DNA of 64,000 bases from Lachnospiraceae bacterium (GCA_017463255.1 JAFTPP010000013.1:124001-188000); one strand, 5' to 3'; counted from the first letter of the stretch, positions 43,619 through 52,301 are shown. Notes: generated from the sequence alone by a model not told the origin. Numbers and translations: made by a program.

Positions 43619-44329
43619 ATGAAGATTGAAGAAATTAATATTAAACAAGTAATGGATAAATTAGGTGAGGTTCCCAGAATATATCAAGTAGAAGCTCAGT
43701 TTCAATTTGAACTGGCGTGGGAATTACAGAAATTAATAGGTGATGACGGACAAGTTCTACTGGAGGTAGGAATGTGTACACGCAAAGCCAATGCCGAAAA
43801 AAAAGTAAAACGCAAACGATTCTATTCTGATATTATCTTAAAGGGAAATGATAATAGTTATATAGTAATAGAATTAAAATATAAAAAGAAAGCAGCGGTT
43901 ATTAACGGTATTGAATTGACAAGCGACTACGCTTCAGATGAAGGGCGTTATGATTATTTATGGGACATCAGAAGAATAGAATTATTAAAAGAATGTAACA
44001 ATGACGACTACGAGTATACTAGGAATTTAGGAAGTTTTCGCGGAGGGTATGCAATTATTCTCACAAATGATATGGGATATTGGAATAAAATCAGGGATAA
44101 GGAAGGGAAGACAGTAGATGCACTGTTCACAATTGGTGATGGTGATAGTATTCAAGGGCGTGTAGATTGGAATGTGGATATAAAAAAACCATGGATGAAA
44201 TCCAGACCTGCATTTGAGCTTTCAAATAGTTATTGTTTTGAGTGGCTTCCATATTATGGTGCGGATAAGGAAGCATCCAAAGAGGAAACATGCACGTTTA
44301 AGTATCTTATAACGAAAATAGATGCATAA
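43619..44329 (+). CDS. PD-(D/E)XK-like hypothetical protein
   Basis: A 236-residue protein without signal or membrane span. The core KRFYSDIILKGNDNSYIVIELKYKK has the D-(x)n-E-x-K arrangement (Asp in SDI, then ELK) of the restriction-endonuclease-like fold, with an upstream helix EFELAWELQKLIG that could carry the fold's first Glu. The rest contains DYLWDIRRIELLKE and GGYAIILTNDMGYW, resembling later strands of this fold. No methylase is adjacent. Nuclease activity is inference; it could be an AAA-associated or stand-alone nuclease domain. ATG 43619 follows GGGCAGG. Confidence 0.6.
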   Translation: MKIEEINIKQVMDKLGEVPRIYQVEAQFQFELAWELQKLIGDDGQVLLEVGMCTRKANAEKKVKRKRFYSDIILKGNDNSYIVIELKYKKKAAVINGIELTSDYASDEGRYDYLWDIRRIELLKECNNDDYEYTRNLGSFRGGYAIILTNDMGYWNKIRDKEGKTVDALFTIGDGDSIQGRVDWNVDIKKPWMKSRPAFELSNSYCFEWLPYYGADKEASKEETCTFKYLITKIDA

Positions 44330-44348
44330 GAAAAGGAACAAAAACTAA

Positions 44349-44400
44349 TATCACCACAGTGATACTAAAATGTTGACAAAAGTATCACTGTGGTGATACT
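44349..44400 (+). promoter_or_regulatory. Promoter with two TATCAC-N4-GTGATA operators
   Basis: Two 16-bp palindromes, TATCACCACAGTGATA (44349-44364) and TATCACTGTGGTGATA (44383-44398), are reverse complements of each other. Between them is TTGACA (44373-44378); a -10-like GATACT lies at 44395-44400, 16 bases on. The second operator thus fills the spacer. They precede the DUF3990-like/XRE pair and fit autoregulation by the XRE protein. The hairpin could also end upstream transcription. Confidence 0.75.
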
Positions 44401-44429
44401 TTTATATTAAGAGAAATGGAGGCCGAAAC

Positions 44430-45122
44430 ATGGATAAACGGATTACGATATATCATGGTTCTGAGAAAATAGTGGAACAACCAAAGTTTGGTGAAGGAAA
44501 AAAGAATAACGATTTCGGTCTCGGTTTTTATTGTACCGCAAGCGAGGATTTGGCAAAAGAGTGGGCGGTATCATCCCTTCGTGATGGATTTGCTAACCGA
44601 TACACACTGGATACGGAATATTTGAATATTTTGAATTTGAACAGTCCCGATTACACCATACTAAACTGGATAGCTATTTTAGTAGAGCACCGCCTGTTTC
44701 CTGTTAAAACGCCTATTGCAGGTAGGGCAAAGAAATATTTAGTGGAACATTTTGGCGTTAATGTGAATGCATTTGATTTGATTAAAGGTTATCGTGCAGA
44801 TGACTCCTATTTTGATTATGCAGAGTTGTTTCTTAACAATGGTATTTCGATAGAACAGCTGTCCCGTGCAATGCACCTTGGGAAATTAGGGGAACAGATT
44901 GTAATTAAGTCCAAGTATGCTTTTTCTATGTTGAAATATGAGGGCTTTGATATTGCTACGAAAAACCAATATTATGTTCTGCGCAAAGCCAGAGATGATG
45001 AGGCGAATCAGCTTTATTTTCAAATGTTGGAGGAAGAGACGGATGGTTTGTACATTCAGGATATTATGAGGGGAGGCATTAAAAATGATGATCCGCGCAT
45101 ACCAAGAAACATATCTGAGTAA
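44430..45122 (+). CDS. DUF3990-like protein, candidate ADP-ribosyltransferase-fold toxin
   Basis: A 230-residue soluble protein. The N-terminal half, ITIYHGSEKIVEQPKFGEGKKNNDFGLGFYCTASEDLAKEWA, matches DUF3990: a YHG(S/T) strand, a D-x-G-x-G-F-Y(x)T turn and an Ala-x-x-x-W-A helix. This is the general layout of small ADP-ribosyltransferase-like folds. The rest is helical. It lies under a doubly palindromic promoter, with GGAGG before ATG 44430, and overlaps an XRE regulator gene by 38 bases. The arrangement suggests toxin first, antitoxin second. Activity is inferred only from the fold resemblance; the order toxin-antitoxin and the partner's DNA-binding domain support it. Confidence 0.65.
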   Translation: MDKRITIYHGSEKIVEQPKFGEGKKNNDFGLGFYCTASEDLAKEWAVSSLRDGFANRYTLDTEYLNILNLNSPDYTILNWIAILVEHRLFPVKTPIAGRAKKYLVEHFGVNVNAFDLIKGYRADDSYFDYAELFLNNGISIEQLSRAMHLGKLGEQIVIKSKYAFSMLKYEGFDIATKNQYYVLRKARDDEANQLYFQMLEEETDGLYIQDIMRGGIKNDDPRIPRNISE

Positions 45123-45735
45123 GGCACAGTCAGTGTTGGGAGAAGCCTTTGATTATGCAGTGAATACTTGTGGCATTGCGGGCACTGATTTTGTAAAGCT
45201 CTTTACTGCGAGTTCTGTCAGCAAGAAAATGGAGAATGGGGAGCCTGCTTATCTTGCGGGAAAAAGTGGCATTGAACTTGTGGTGGAAATCATTGTAGAA
45301 ACCAAAAACCAAAGACTTCAAATAGATCCTCAGGTGAATTATAATCGTTCTAAAGAGTATTGGATTGGATGGGCAGTGGCTTATTATCAGTGGTATTCAA
45401 GCAGAAAATATCATGATATTTTCATAGCAAATTCCTTTGAAGAGTTGCAGAAGATGTATTACACTCTCCATGAGGCAGATATATCTAAGTTTGCTGACAT
45501 TGTGGAATCCCGCATGAAGGATTATTTTCCTGAGACTAATTTAAAGCGTATCCGTACAGCCTATGGGTGTACACAGGCTGAATTGGCAAAACGTTCGGGA
45601 GTAAGCCTCCGTTCCATTCAAATGTATGAGCAAAGAAATAAAAACATTAACAAAGCAAGTGTGGACACTCTGTATCGCCTTGCAAAAGTTTTAGGTTGTA
45701 CAATGGAAGATTTGATTGAATTATCCCAGCAGTAG
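45085..45735 (+). CDS. XRE-family regulator, probable antitoxin partner
   Basis: A 216-residue protein starting at ATG 45085 inside the end of the previous gene, with GGGAGG upstream. The N-terminal ~135 residues (EAFDYAVNTCGIAGTDFVKLFTASSVSKKMENGEPAYLAGKSG...) are an unrecognised domain that would contact the toxin. The C-terminal Cro/CI helix-turn-helix is clear: NLKRIRTAYGCTQAELAKRSGVSLRSIQMYEQRNKNINKAS...LAKVLGC. It probably binds the TATCAC-N4-GTGATA sites at 44349-44398 and represses both genes. It ends in a terminator. Confidence 0.8.
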   Translation: MMIRAYQETYLSKAQSVLGEAFDYAVNTCGIAGTDFVKLFTASSVSKKMENGEPAYLAGKSGIELVVEIIVETKNQRLQIDPQVNYNRSKEYWIGWAVAYYQWYSSRKYHDIFIANSFEELQKMYYTLHEADISKFADIVESRMKDYFPETNLKRIRTAYGCTQAELAKRSGVSLRSIQMYEQRNKNINKASVDTLYRLAKVLGCTMEDLIELSQQ

Positions 45736-45757
45736 TCATGCGATTACTGCTTTTTTC
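45730..45757 (+). terminator. Terminator after the XRE gene
   Basis: GCAGTA pairs with TACTGC around GTCATGCGAT, followed by TTTTTT. It resembles the terminators inside the 206-bp repeats (GCAGTAATCG/CGATTGCTGC), so it may be a diverged copy. Confidence 0.7.
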
Positions 45758-45825
45758 GTGTTGATTGAAAAAGTGATTGCAATATAGTAAAATTAGGCGA
45801 TGAGATAAAAAGCGAGGCGTGTGCG

Positions 45826-47382
45826 ATGAAGAAGATTTTAAAAGAAAACCGGTTTTTTGCATGTATATGTGTGGTCATGAGTATCTACTATTTGTACAGA
45901 TTATTTGCGATTACGCCATGGTATGATGAAGTGTATACATATTTGTCTTTTATTGACAAAGGTTTCTTTTTTTCAATCACACATTGGCCCCTTCCCAATA
46001 ATCATATTCTTTTTTCGGCGCTATCCTCTTTTTTAAGACCTGCCGGAGTATATATTGCGTTGCGAGGAATCTCTTACCTGTCTGCAGTTGGAACTCTGAT
46101 ACTCTTGTATATGTTTTTAAAAAAGGTATTCGGCAAGGGCGTAGCAACTGTTGGAGTGATGCTTTATACAGTGTTACATTCTGTTAATGTGTTAGCCGTT
46201 CAGGGAAGAGGTTACTCTTTTGCTACATTTTGCTTCATGTTGTCTATTTATTCTGTATATCAGATTGTGTGGAACCATGAAAAAGCGAAAAGATTCTATA
46301 TATTGTTTTCACTCAGTTTATTTATGGGATTGTATACATTGGTTTCCAGTGTGTATTGGGTTATGGTTGTCTGCGCATGCGGCGGTTTGATGCTATTAAT
46401 TCAGAAAAGATACAAAGAATTTTGGAAATTGGTGTTATATGCATTGTTGGCGGCAGTAGTTACATTCTTAGCATATTCCATCGTTTGGCTTGCAATCGGT
46501 TCTAATATGCTTATTGATACGAATGAGCTGTATATGCAGGAAAGCCATGTTAGCATGATACTTAAAAATCCGTTCCTCTGTTTAGCGGAAGGATTTCAAT
46601 TAATGGCGAATAATCCTTATATGCAAGGATTTGACAGCAGAAGTGTTTTCTTAAATGATTTTGTATATTTTGGAAGGACTATTTTGGGTAGCTTTTTCAA
46701 TGTGCAGAGCAGTGTTTTATGGTATGCATTTACTGTTATCGTACTTGCACTTAGTGTTTTGTGCGTAGTTATAGCGGTAAAACAATTTGCCAATAAGGAG
46801 AAAAAAGATATGCAAGGTACTTGTTTTGCCTTGGCATTATCAGGCTTAGGATTTTTAGTTATATTTTTTGTTTTGTTTGTGCAGTGCGCATATCCTTTTA
46901 CCAGAGTGTTTTCTTTTGTAGGAATTCTTTTGGCAATACAAGCCGGTTTGTTTATTCATTGGCTGCAACAGTTATGTGAGAGATTTTATAAAAACAATAG
47001 AGTCAATGTTATCATCAGTGGTTTGATGGCAGTAGGATGTATTTGTCTTTTGCTAAGTCCTAATTACAACAAGGGATACAGTAGTTTAGATGATAATGCC
47101 TATGATGCCATAGAGCATATTGAGTGGAACGGGGTAGAGTCTTATGCTGCAAGTGATGTATTCATAAACCAGCAGATACAGTATCATTGTATCATGGGGG
47201 ACAACATGAAGTTGCAAGAAGACAGAGTGGCACCTCAGATTGTCTTTGTAAAAAAGGATAGCGGGTTAGAATCATGGAGTAATCTGATTGTTGATTTTGA
47301 GGTTTACGGACTAGACCAAAGAGCAGTACTTTATGAGAATGGCGACTATATTGTGTATGGGAAAGGGAAGCAAGAAGAATAA
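45826..47382 (+). CDS. GT-C-fold membrane glycosyltransferase (family 39-like), copy A
   Basis: A 518-residue protein with about 10-12 membrane spans. The first loop after span 1 carries ITPWYDEVYTY, the Asp-Glu motif of GT-C glycosyltransferases such as PMT/ArnT relatives that use lipid-linked sugars. The C-terminal ~100 residues are extracytoplasmic (ASDVFINQQIQYHCIMGDNMKLQED...). A paralogue lies at 56217-57842 with the same plan and the blocks YIALRGISYLSAVGTLILLY and LAVQGRGYS. The target is likely a cell-surface polymer or protein; no polysaccharide cluster is adjacent. Confidence 0.75.
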   Translation: MKKILKENRFFACICVVMSIYYLYRLFAITPWYDEVYTYLSFIDKGFFFSITHWPLPNNHILFSALSSFLRPAGVYIALRGISYLSAVGTLILLYMFLKKVFGKGVATVGVMLYTVLHSVNVLAVQGRGYSFATFCFMLSIYSVYQIVWNHEKAKRFYILFSLSLFMGLYTLVSSVYWVMVVCACGGLMLLIQKRYKEFWKLVLYALLAAVVTFLAYSIVWLAIGSNMLIDTNELYMQESHVSMILKNPFLCLAEGFQLMANNPYMQGFDSRSVFLNDFVYFGRTILGSFFNVQSSVLWYAFTVIVLALSVLCVVIAVKQFANKEKKDMQGTCFALALSGLGFLVIFFVLFVQCAYPFTRVFSFVGILLAIQAGLFIHWLQQLCERFYKNNRVNVIISGLMAVGCICLLLSPNYNKGYSSLDDNAYDAIEHIEWNGVESYAASDVFINQQIQYHCIMGDNMKLQEDRVAPQIVFVKKDSGLESWSNLIVDFEVYGLDQRAVLYENGDYIVYGKGKQEE

Positions 47383-47434
47383 TATAGATTTTAGTATAAT
47401 GGAATGAGGTTTTGAAAATTAGGTAGGTGTATCA

Positions 47435-48583
47435 ATGGGAGCAAATGACTATAAAGAAGACCTGGAATATTTATATTCAGCATTAATAACCCATCCGTCG
47501 ATAATGAGGGGAGAGAAGAATGCAGCTGAATTGGAATCATTATACCTAACCAACTGTGAAAGGGTGCATGACTATGTTAGTTTGATCGATGCAGCAACGG
47601 AATTAACAGTTTTTTTCTGTGATGGACACACGAATATCGAGATTCCCTATACGGTAAATGATTTATGCTTAAATCTCAAATGTTGTTGGGATGGAGTTAA
47701 GAGTGACAATCTGATCATGGAACAAGGGTATGAGGAAATCCCGGAGCGTGCACGGATCATGAGCGTGGAAGGAATGCCGATAGAAGAATTGGTGGAGGCT
47801 CTTGCAAATAGGATACCTCATGAAAATATCTATTTGGTAAAGAGTAGGATGACAAGCTATCCATATCAAAATTATCACATGTTTAGTGAAATGAATCTAA
47901 AGAGACTGTTTGGTGAAAAAGAGTCGTACTCTGTTACTTTTGCGTCAGATGGCAAACTGGTAAAAAAGGATATTCCATTGAAGTCATATGATGGTTTTTT
48001 AGAATTTGCGCCGGACGAGGAATTTCTTGCATATGAAATCAATGACGATACAGTTATTATGTATTTAAGATCCTGTATCTGTAATGAAAAATATAAGCAG
48101 ACATTAAGAGAGGTAGCGGCTCTTTGCAATACAAAGAACATCAGCAGATTTGTCTTGGATTTAAGCGATAATATGGGCGGGGATTCTTCCGTTATTGATG
48201 AGTTTATAAAGTATACAAAGGTAGAAAAATATCGACGCTATGAGATGACAGATTTTTCTTCCGGGGAGGAAAGAAAGATAACAAATAGGGAAGAGGTTGT
48301 GGAGAATCAGAAACAGGATTTCTTGTTACCTGAAAAGATTTTCTGTAAGGTTTCCCATCATACATTTAGCAGTGCCAGAACATTTGCAGTTACTTTGAAA
48401 GATAATGGTATTGCAACGATTTTAGGTCTCCCAACCGGTGGAAAGCCTAACTCATATGGTATGCCAAAGAAAATGAGTATGCCGAGAACGGGTATCCGTT
48501 TTAGAGTTTCCAGATGTTCTTTTTTACGCCCGGACGCAAGCAGGGATGAGGAAATTGCGTTGCTGCCGGAGATTACAGAATAG
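47435..48583 (+). CDS. S41-type peptidase (tail-specific protease-like)
   Basis: A 382-residue protein. The C-terminal domain matches the S41 catalytic fold: ISRFVLDLSDNMGGDSSVIDEF, then KIFCKVSHHTFSSARTFAVTLKDNG, where the Ser of FSSA is the expected nucleophile, and ILGLPTGGKPNSYG. The first 150 residues give a helical N domain plus a PDZ-less beta region containing ARIMSVEGMPIEELVEALA. No signal peptide is visible, unlike exported CtpA enzymes, so it is perhaps cytoplasmic. It lies between GT-C copy A and the left 206-bp repeat, which provides its terminator. Confidence 0.75.
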   Translation: MGANDYKEDLEYLYSALITHPSIMRGEKNAAELESLYLTNCERVHDYVSLIDAATELTVFFCDGHTNIEIPYTVNDLCLNLKCCWDGVKSDNLIMEQGYEEIPERARIMSVEGMPIEELVEALANRIPHENIYLVKSRMTSYPYQNYHMFSEMNLKRLFGEKESYSVTFASDGKLVKKDIPLKSYDGFLEFAPDEEFLAYEINDDTVIMYLRSCICNEKYKQTLREVAALCNTKNISRFVLDLSDNMGGDSSVIDEFIKYTKVEKYRRYEMTDFSSGEERKITNREEVVENQKQDFLLPEKIFCKVSHHTFSSARTFAVTLKDNGIATILGLPTGGKPNSYGMPKKMSMPRTGIRFRVSRCSFLRPDASRDEEIALLPEITE

Positions 48584-48597
48584 CAATAAAGTTCTAA

Positions 48598-48803
48598 GCA
48601 GTAATCGTAGTCATACGATTGCTGCTTTTTTCATAGGATGTATAAACAAGTTATCAGAGGCACTATGGTGAATGGTTACAATCTGTACAAAAGAGTTCAA
48701 ATCGAGGAGCGGGCTATGGAAATTGCAAATTATATCATTGAAAATAAAGCAACAGTCAGACAGACCGCAAAGGAATTCGGAGTTAGTAAGAGTACCGTAC
48801 ATA
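48598..48803. repeat. 206-bp direct repeat, left copy
   Basis: Identical to 55805-56010 at all but two positions by eye (A/G at 48706-48711 region; C/G in AGTACSGTACAT), with no gaps; offset 7,207 bases. It contains a terminator (GCAGTAATCG/CGATTGCTGC + TTTTTT) and the first ~46 codons of spoIIID with their ribosome site. Similarity stops abruptly at 48803 within a codon. Confidence 0.92.
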
Positions 48804-48820
48804 TGGAGGTAACAATATAG
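48665..48820 (+). pseudogene. Truncated spoIIID copy
   Basis: The first 46 codons equal those of the intact spoIIID at 55872, through the helix-turn-helix residues KEFGVSKSTVH. The frame then runs into MEVTI and TAG, so the C-terminal half (the ERLEHINPSL...HWRGGLATR region) is missing. The remaining 51-residue product would retain one recognition helix-turn-helix but lack the basic second DNA-contact segment. It is probably non-functional, although a dominant-negative effect cannot be excluded. Confidence 0.85.
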
Positions 48821-48882
48821 AACGTTGGAAAGGTAAGGTTGTTTGGGTGGTTGAATAGGTAAAGTTAAGGGCATTTTTTTGA

Positions 48883-48903
48883 GGCTGGAATTACCAGCCT
48901 CGC
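48883..48903. terminator. Terminator at the left edge of the island genes
   Basis: GAGGCTGG pairs with CCAGCCTC around AATTA. The preceding TTTTTTT serves as an A-run in the plus direction and as the U-run for the minus-strand isomerase gene. Confidence 0.8.
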
Positions 48904-49697
48904 ATGATTTTAAAGCAGTTATTTAGCAATGTAACATCAGCCTCACCATTATCATGGAAAGCAGTACCCTCCAGTGTAAGTAAGCCGTTGTAATTGGTAG
49001 TTTTCAAAAAGGCGGCAAAACTGTTAAAATCAATGTTCCCCTTTCCGATAGGAAGTGATTTCAGATTTGCCCAGTCCATTGGAGTGCTGCCGTAATCGCC
49101 GATGTGATAGTGACAGATGTGTCCGTTTTTCCATAGCCATTCGTACTCCTTTTGATACAAAAGTTCCAACTGCCCGTGAAAGGCTGCCATTTTTGTGTCG
49201 AATACAAGATGGATATTTGGATACCGTTCTACCAGCTGACACCATCTTGTCATGGGATCTTTTACATTACAGACGATATTTTCTATCAATAACTCCAAAC
49301 CATACTGTTCTGCGATTTTGTTGAGCTTTTCATAGCAGGATAGGTTGTTTTCAAAATTGCTGTCTGAAACCATTCCACCCCATAAATGCAGAACCAGCTT
49401 TTGGGCAGATATTTCTTTGGCTAACCTGCAATCCATTATAAAAAATTCAAAACCTTGTTCCAACTCTTCCGAAGTACCAAGACAGCGGCCGATGCTTTTT
49501 TCGCAATGTACAACAGGAATATAAAGTTGCAGTCCTTTCAGATAAGAGATTAAGTCATCAATCTCTTTGTACCAGGCTTTATACATCATTAACTCAAAGC
49601 CGTCACAGGAAAGCTCCTTGCTGTAGGATTCCAAAAGCCTATAGTTTCGTTGATTATGAGGTCCGATGATGCCACCGGTAGAGCATAATATTTTCAT
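48891..49697 (-). CDS. Sugar-phosphate isomerase/epimerase-like TIM barrel
   Basis: A 268-residue protein of the xylose-isomerase-like/AP-endonuclease-2 TIM-barrel family. Visible blocks are SCDGFELMMYKAWY, IPVVHCEKSIGR, KLVLHLWGG, GLELLIENI (metal Glu), HLVFDTKMAAFHG (metal Asp/His), HICHYHIGDYGSTPMDW, LPIGKGNIDF and LLTLEGTAFHDNG (metal Glu). It starts 6 bases after the methyltransferase-fusion gene ends, so the two are co-transcribed on the minus strand. Substrate unknown; no sugar kinase or transporter is adjacent. Confidence 0.85.
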   Translation of the reverse strand: MKILCSTGGIIGPHNQRNYRLLESYSKELSCDGFELMMYKAWYKEIDDLISYLKGLQLYIPVVHCEKSIGRCLGTSEELEQGFEFFIMDCRLAKEISAQKLVLHLWGGMVSDSNFENNLSCYEKLNKIAEQYGLELLIENIVCNVKDPMTRWCQLVERYPNIHLVFDTKMAAFHGQLELLYQKEYEWLWKNGHICHYHIGDYGSTPMDWANLKSLPIGKGNIDFNSFAAFLKTTNYNGLLTLEGTAFHDNGEADVTLLNNCFKIMRGW

Positions 49698-49703
49698 GTG
49701 TAC

Positions 49704-50813
49704 CTACTTTCTCCCGAAGGTAATTAATTTTCCGCGTAACCAGGTTACGGTGGTCTTTGGATTGTCTTTTAGAAAATCGTTGATTTCCTGCCCACGTTGA
49801 TAATAAGCCAATGCTTCGATGCGAGTCATGCCGTGATTCATCAGACGTTCTATGACATCCTGCTCAGGTTCCTTATACCACAGTGAGTTAAATTCCATCA
49901 TGTTGTTTATGTTTTCTTCATAGTCAGCCTGGTCAGGAGAGAAGAACGAAACCTTATCGTTTAATCTCACTTCAATATTTCTTATTCCTAATTGGTGCAT
50001 TCGATGAGCACTTCGCATGGCAGCGGCATAGTCTCTGTCTCCATTTTCGTATTCCGCAAGCCAGTGCTTTCTGCTGCCGTTTCGATTACACAGCTTTTGA
50101 TAGTTCATGCCTTCTATGTAGATTCCATCCAGTTCAATTTCCCTGTTGATATCCATGCTGACAATTAGACCGTTCTTTTTGGTGAGTTCCATCATTTTTT
50201 TCAATATTGGCTCAGATGTTCCCTGGTGACGGAGTACACCTTGACACATGGTGATATCATATCTTTTTGAGGATTGGTAACTTAAAATATCTGCCTGTAT
50301 AAAGGCGGCTGAGAGCTGTTTTTCCCGGAATAATTTTTCACCATATTGAAGAAGATTTGCGGAAAAGTCCACACCGGTGTAGGTGCTGCCTTCCGGCAAA
50401 TACTGCAATAAAGAAAGGCCGATGTAGCCGTAGCCACACCCTAAATCCAAAACATCTACAGGTTCTTTTATTCCCCAGACATTCTTAATTAAGAATTCAA
50501 AATAGTCCTCATTCCAGCTAATTTTTTGCTGGCGGATTAAATAGGGAAGCTTTTCATTCCAGAATTCATCGGTGTCAGTTTTTTCTTCCAGATAACCGTC
50601 CTCCTGTATTGAAGTCAGGCCAAGTAACTGGTCGGTTGTTACACCGAAATACTCTGAAAGAACCAGTAATGTAGTGAGATCCGGCATAGTAATGCCGTTT
50701 TCCCATTTGCTGATATTCTGGTAAGAAGTTCCCAGTACTTCTGCCAGAGTTTGTTGCGTAATCCCTTTCTTCTTGCGTAAATAGGCTAACTGAAGATTAA
50801 ATTTTTTCTGCAT
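49704..50813 (-). CDS. XRE helix-turn-helix fused to SAM-dependent methyltransferase
   Basis: A 369-residue protein. Residues 1-65 are a Cro/CI domain (LAYLRKKKGITQQTLAEVLGTSYQNISKWENGITMPDLTTLLVLSEYFG). From ~110 a class I methyltransferase follows, with motif I VLDLGCGYGYIGLSLL, YTGVDFSANLLQYGEKLF and YDITMCQGVLRHQG. The tail may bind substrate. ATG 50813 has GGAGG 8 bases upstream and is preferred to 50828. The product could methylate a small molecule while autoregulating; no DNA-methylase motif (N/D-P-P-Y/F) is seen. It is co-transcribed with the isomerase-like gene. Confidence 0.85.
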   Translation of the reverse strand: MQKKFNLQLAYLRKKKGITQQTLAEVLGTSYQNISKWENGITMPDLTTLLVLSEYFGVTTDQLLGLTSIQEDGYLEEKTDTDEFWNEKLPYLIRQQKISWNEDYFEFLIKNVWGIKEPVDVLDLGCGYGYIGLSLLQYLPEGSTYTGVDFSANLLQYGEKLFREKQLSAAFIQADILSYQSSKRYDITMCQGVLRHQGTSEPILKKMMELTKKNGLIVSMDINREIELDGIYIEGMNYQKLCNRNGSRKHWLAEYENGDRDYAAAMRSAHRMHQLGIRNIEVRLNDKVSFFSPDQADYEENINNMMEFNSLWYKEPEQDVIERLMNHGMTRIEALAYYQRGQEINDFLKDNPKTTVTWLRGKLITFGRK

Positions 50814-51142
50814 GGTTCTTACCTCCAAACTTATTGTAAACGATTTTTCATGATTTGTCTTTCATAGATTTTGTGAGTGGATTCGCTTTTGAAGCGAGAG
50901 CAGAAGTGATTTGCGTTCTTAGGTAGAGGGAACGACTGAAAGGCAGGACGGTTTGGGAATTGAATAGGCAGAAAGTAGGTGCGCTCTCAGGTGGAAATCT
51001 GGGAGTGTTTTTATTTAAGAACTCTTGAAATTAATGTAGTTTTGGACTATGATAAAAACGCATAGCCACATATTCTGAAGGGTATACCTTTGTTAGCATG
51101 TCAGGCTGCTTTTTGCAGCACTTATTAACGGAGGTTGTAAAT
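50814..51142. other. Intergenic region with terminator-like hairpin and diverged repeat
   Basis: No gene found. It contains a segment at 50929-50984 aligning by eye with 48819-48874 (shared GAACG..TGGAAAGG, GTTTGGG..TTGAATAGG), a hairpin CGCTCTCAG/CTGGGAGTG (50982-51007) followed by TTTTT, and a ribosome site GGAGG for the next gene. Confidence 0.5.
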
Positions 51143-52285
51143 ATGAAAACTGAAAAACAGAAAGTAACTATTGAATTGTTAGAAATAATGATTCAAGAAA
51201 CAGACAAAGGACCATCTGGCTTCTGGACGGATGATTATGAAGGGTGTGGTAATCCGAATATTTTTCCTGAATTTGAGGAAGGGTTAAAGCGAGGAAAATT
51301 AGTCCAAAAAGAGCATTATTTATGCCCGTGGAATACCGCCATTATGTTTGGAGAAGGACATGGTAATATCCATACTGGTTGTTATCATAGTTGTTCTATT
51401 GATAAAGCTAAGTATCTTTCATCTTCTATGTTAAAAGACGTTCTCCTGCGTTTCAAATCAAGACTAGTCAAGGGCGAATATGATTGTACAGATAATTTGA
51501 GGCAACTACTGACCGTAAACGAAATTGATTATATTGAAAGGCAAATAAAAATCCAACAGCAAATAGAAGATAAAAAACGTCAAGAACAGAGGGAAACTCG
51601 ATATAAAAAAGCCTCGGCATTGATTCAAAAATATCCGGAATATGCAGAGTTGTTTGGCACGTATTATGGTGAAAAAATAATAGTCCAAACTTATGACGGA
51701 AATATTGATTTTGATCCTCTGGGATATTTAGATATCGTAGGAGCTAATAGATTCACCTATGATGAGTATATTGATGTTCAAATACGTTCTTTTCACAAAA
51801 CAAGAGGATGGTTTGCAATTTGTTATTATAACATACCCCTTTCCTTCAAAGGTAAAATAGAAAGAAAAACCAAAGATAATATATGCTTCAAACGAATTAT
51901 GGTGGATGGGATGTATTCGGATGGCATTTGTTTTGAAGGCAAGGAAGAACACGTGTGGATGAGTATCACAGGATTTGAGGAATATGATATAGGTGATGCA
52001 GTATCTTTTTTTGCAGAAGTATATCGTTATGTAAAAACAAGCAATGGAAAACAAATTGATTATTCACTAAGGAATCCTCAGAGTATACAAAAGATCGACG
52101 CATATACATTACCAACAGATGAAGACTTGAAAAAACAAGCTGTCAATGAAATTATATGTGAAACATGCTACCTGAGCGAACATTGTAATAGGGGAGTTTG
52201 TCTGTTTTCTAAAGAAACTAAGAAAAATATACAAAATCAAATGTATGATTCTTTAAAAGATGCGAACGAGAACACGATGTGCTAA
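51143..52285 (+). CDS. Hypothetical protein with Cys/His clusters and coiled coil
   Basis: A 380-residue soluble protein with GGAGG before ATG 51143. The N-terminal part has ordered Cys/His residues (GCGNPNIF, HYLCPWNTAIMFGEGHGNIHTGCYHSCS) that could bind metal. A charged coiled coil follows (YIERQIKIQQQIEDKKRQEQRETRYKKA), then a beta-rich domain, and finally CETCYLSEHCNRGVC, another possible zinc site. Codon usage is more A/T-rich than in the core genes upstream, in line with its location inside the repeat-bounded segment. No family recognised. The stop precedes the next start by 16 bases. Confidence 0.6.
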   Translation: MKTEKQKVTIELLEIMIQETDKGPSGFWTDDYEGCGNPNIFPEFEEGLKRGKLVQKEHYLCPWNTAIMFGEGHGNIHTGCYHSCSIDKAKYLSSSMLKDVLLRFKSRLVKGEYDCTDNLRQLLTVNEIDYIERQIKIQQQIEDKKRQEQRETRYKKASALIQKYPEYAELFGTYYGEKIIVQTYDGNIDFDPLGYLDIVGANRFTYDEYIDVQIRSFHKTRGWFAICYYNIPLSFKGKIERKTKDNICFKRIMVDGMYSDGICFEGKEEHVWMSITGFEEYDIGDAVSFFAEVYRYVKTSNGKQIDYSLRNPQSIQKIDAYTLPTDEDLKKQAVNEIICETCYLSEHCNRGVCLFSKETKKNIQNQMYDSLKDANENTMC

Positions 52286-52301
52286 GGAGGTGGAACTGCG
52301 A

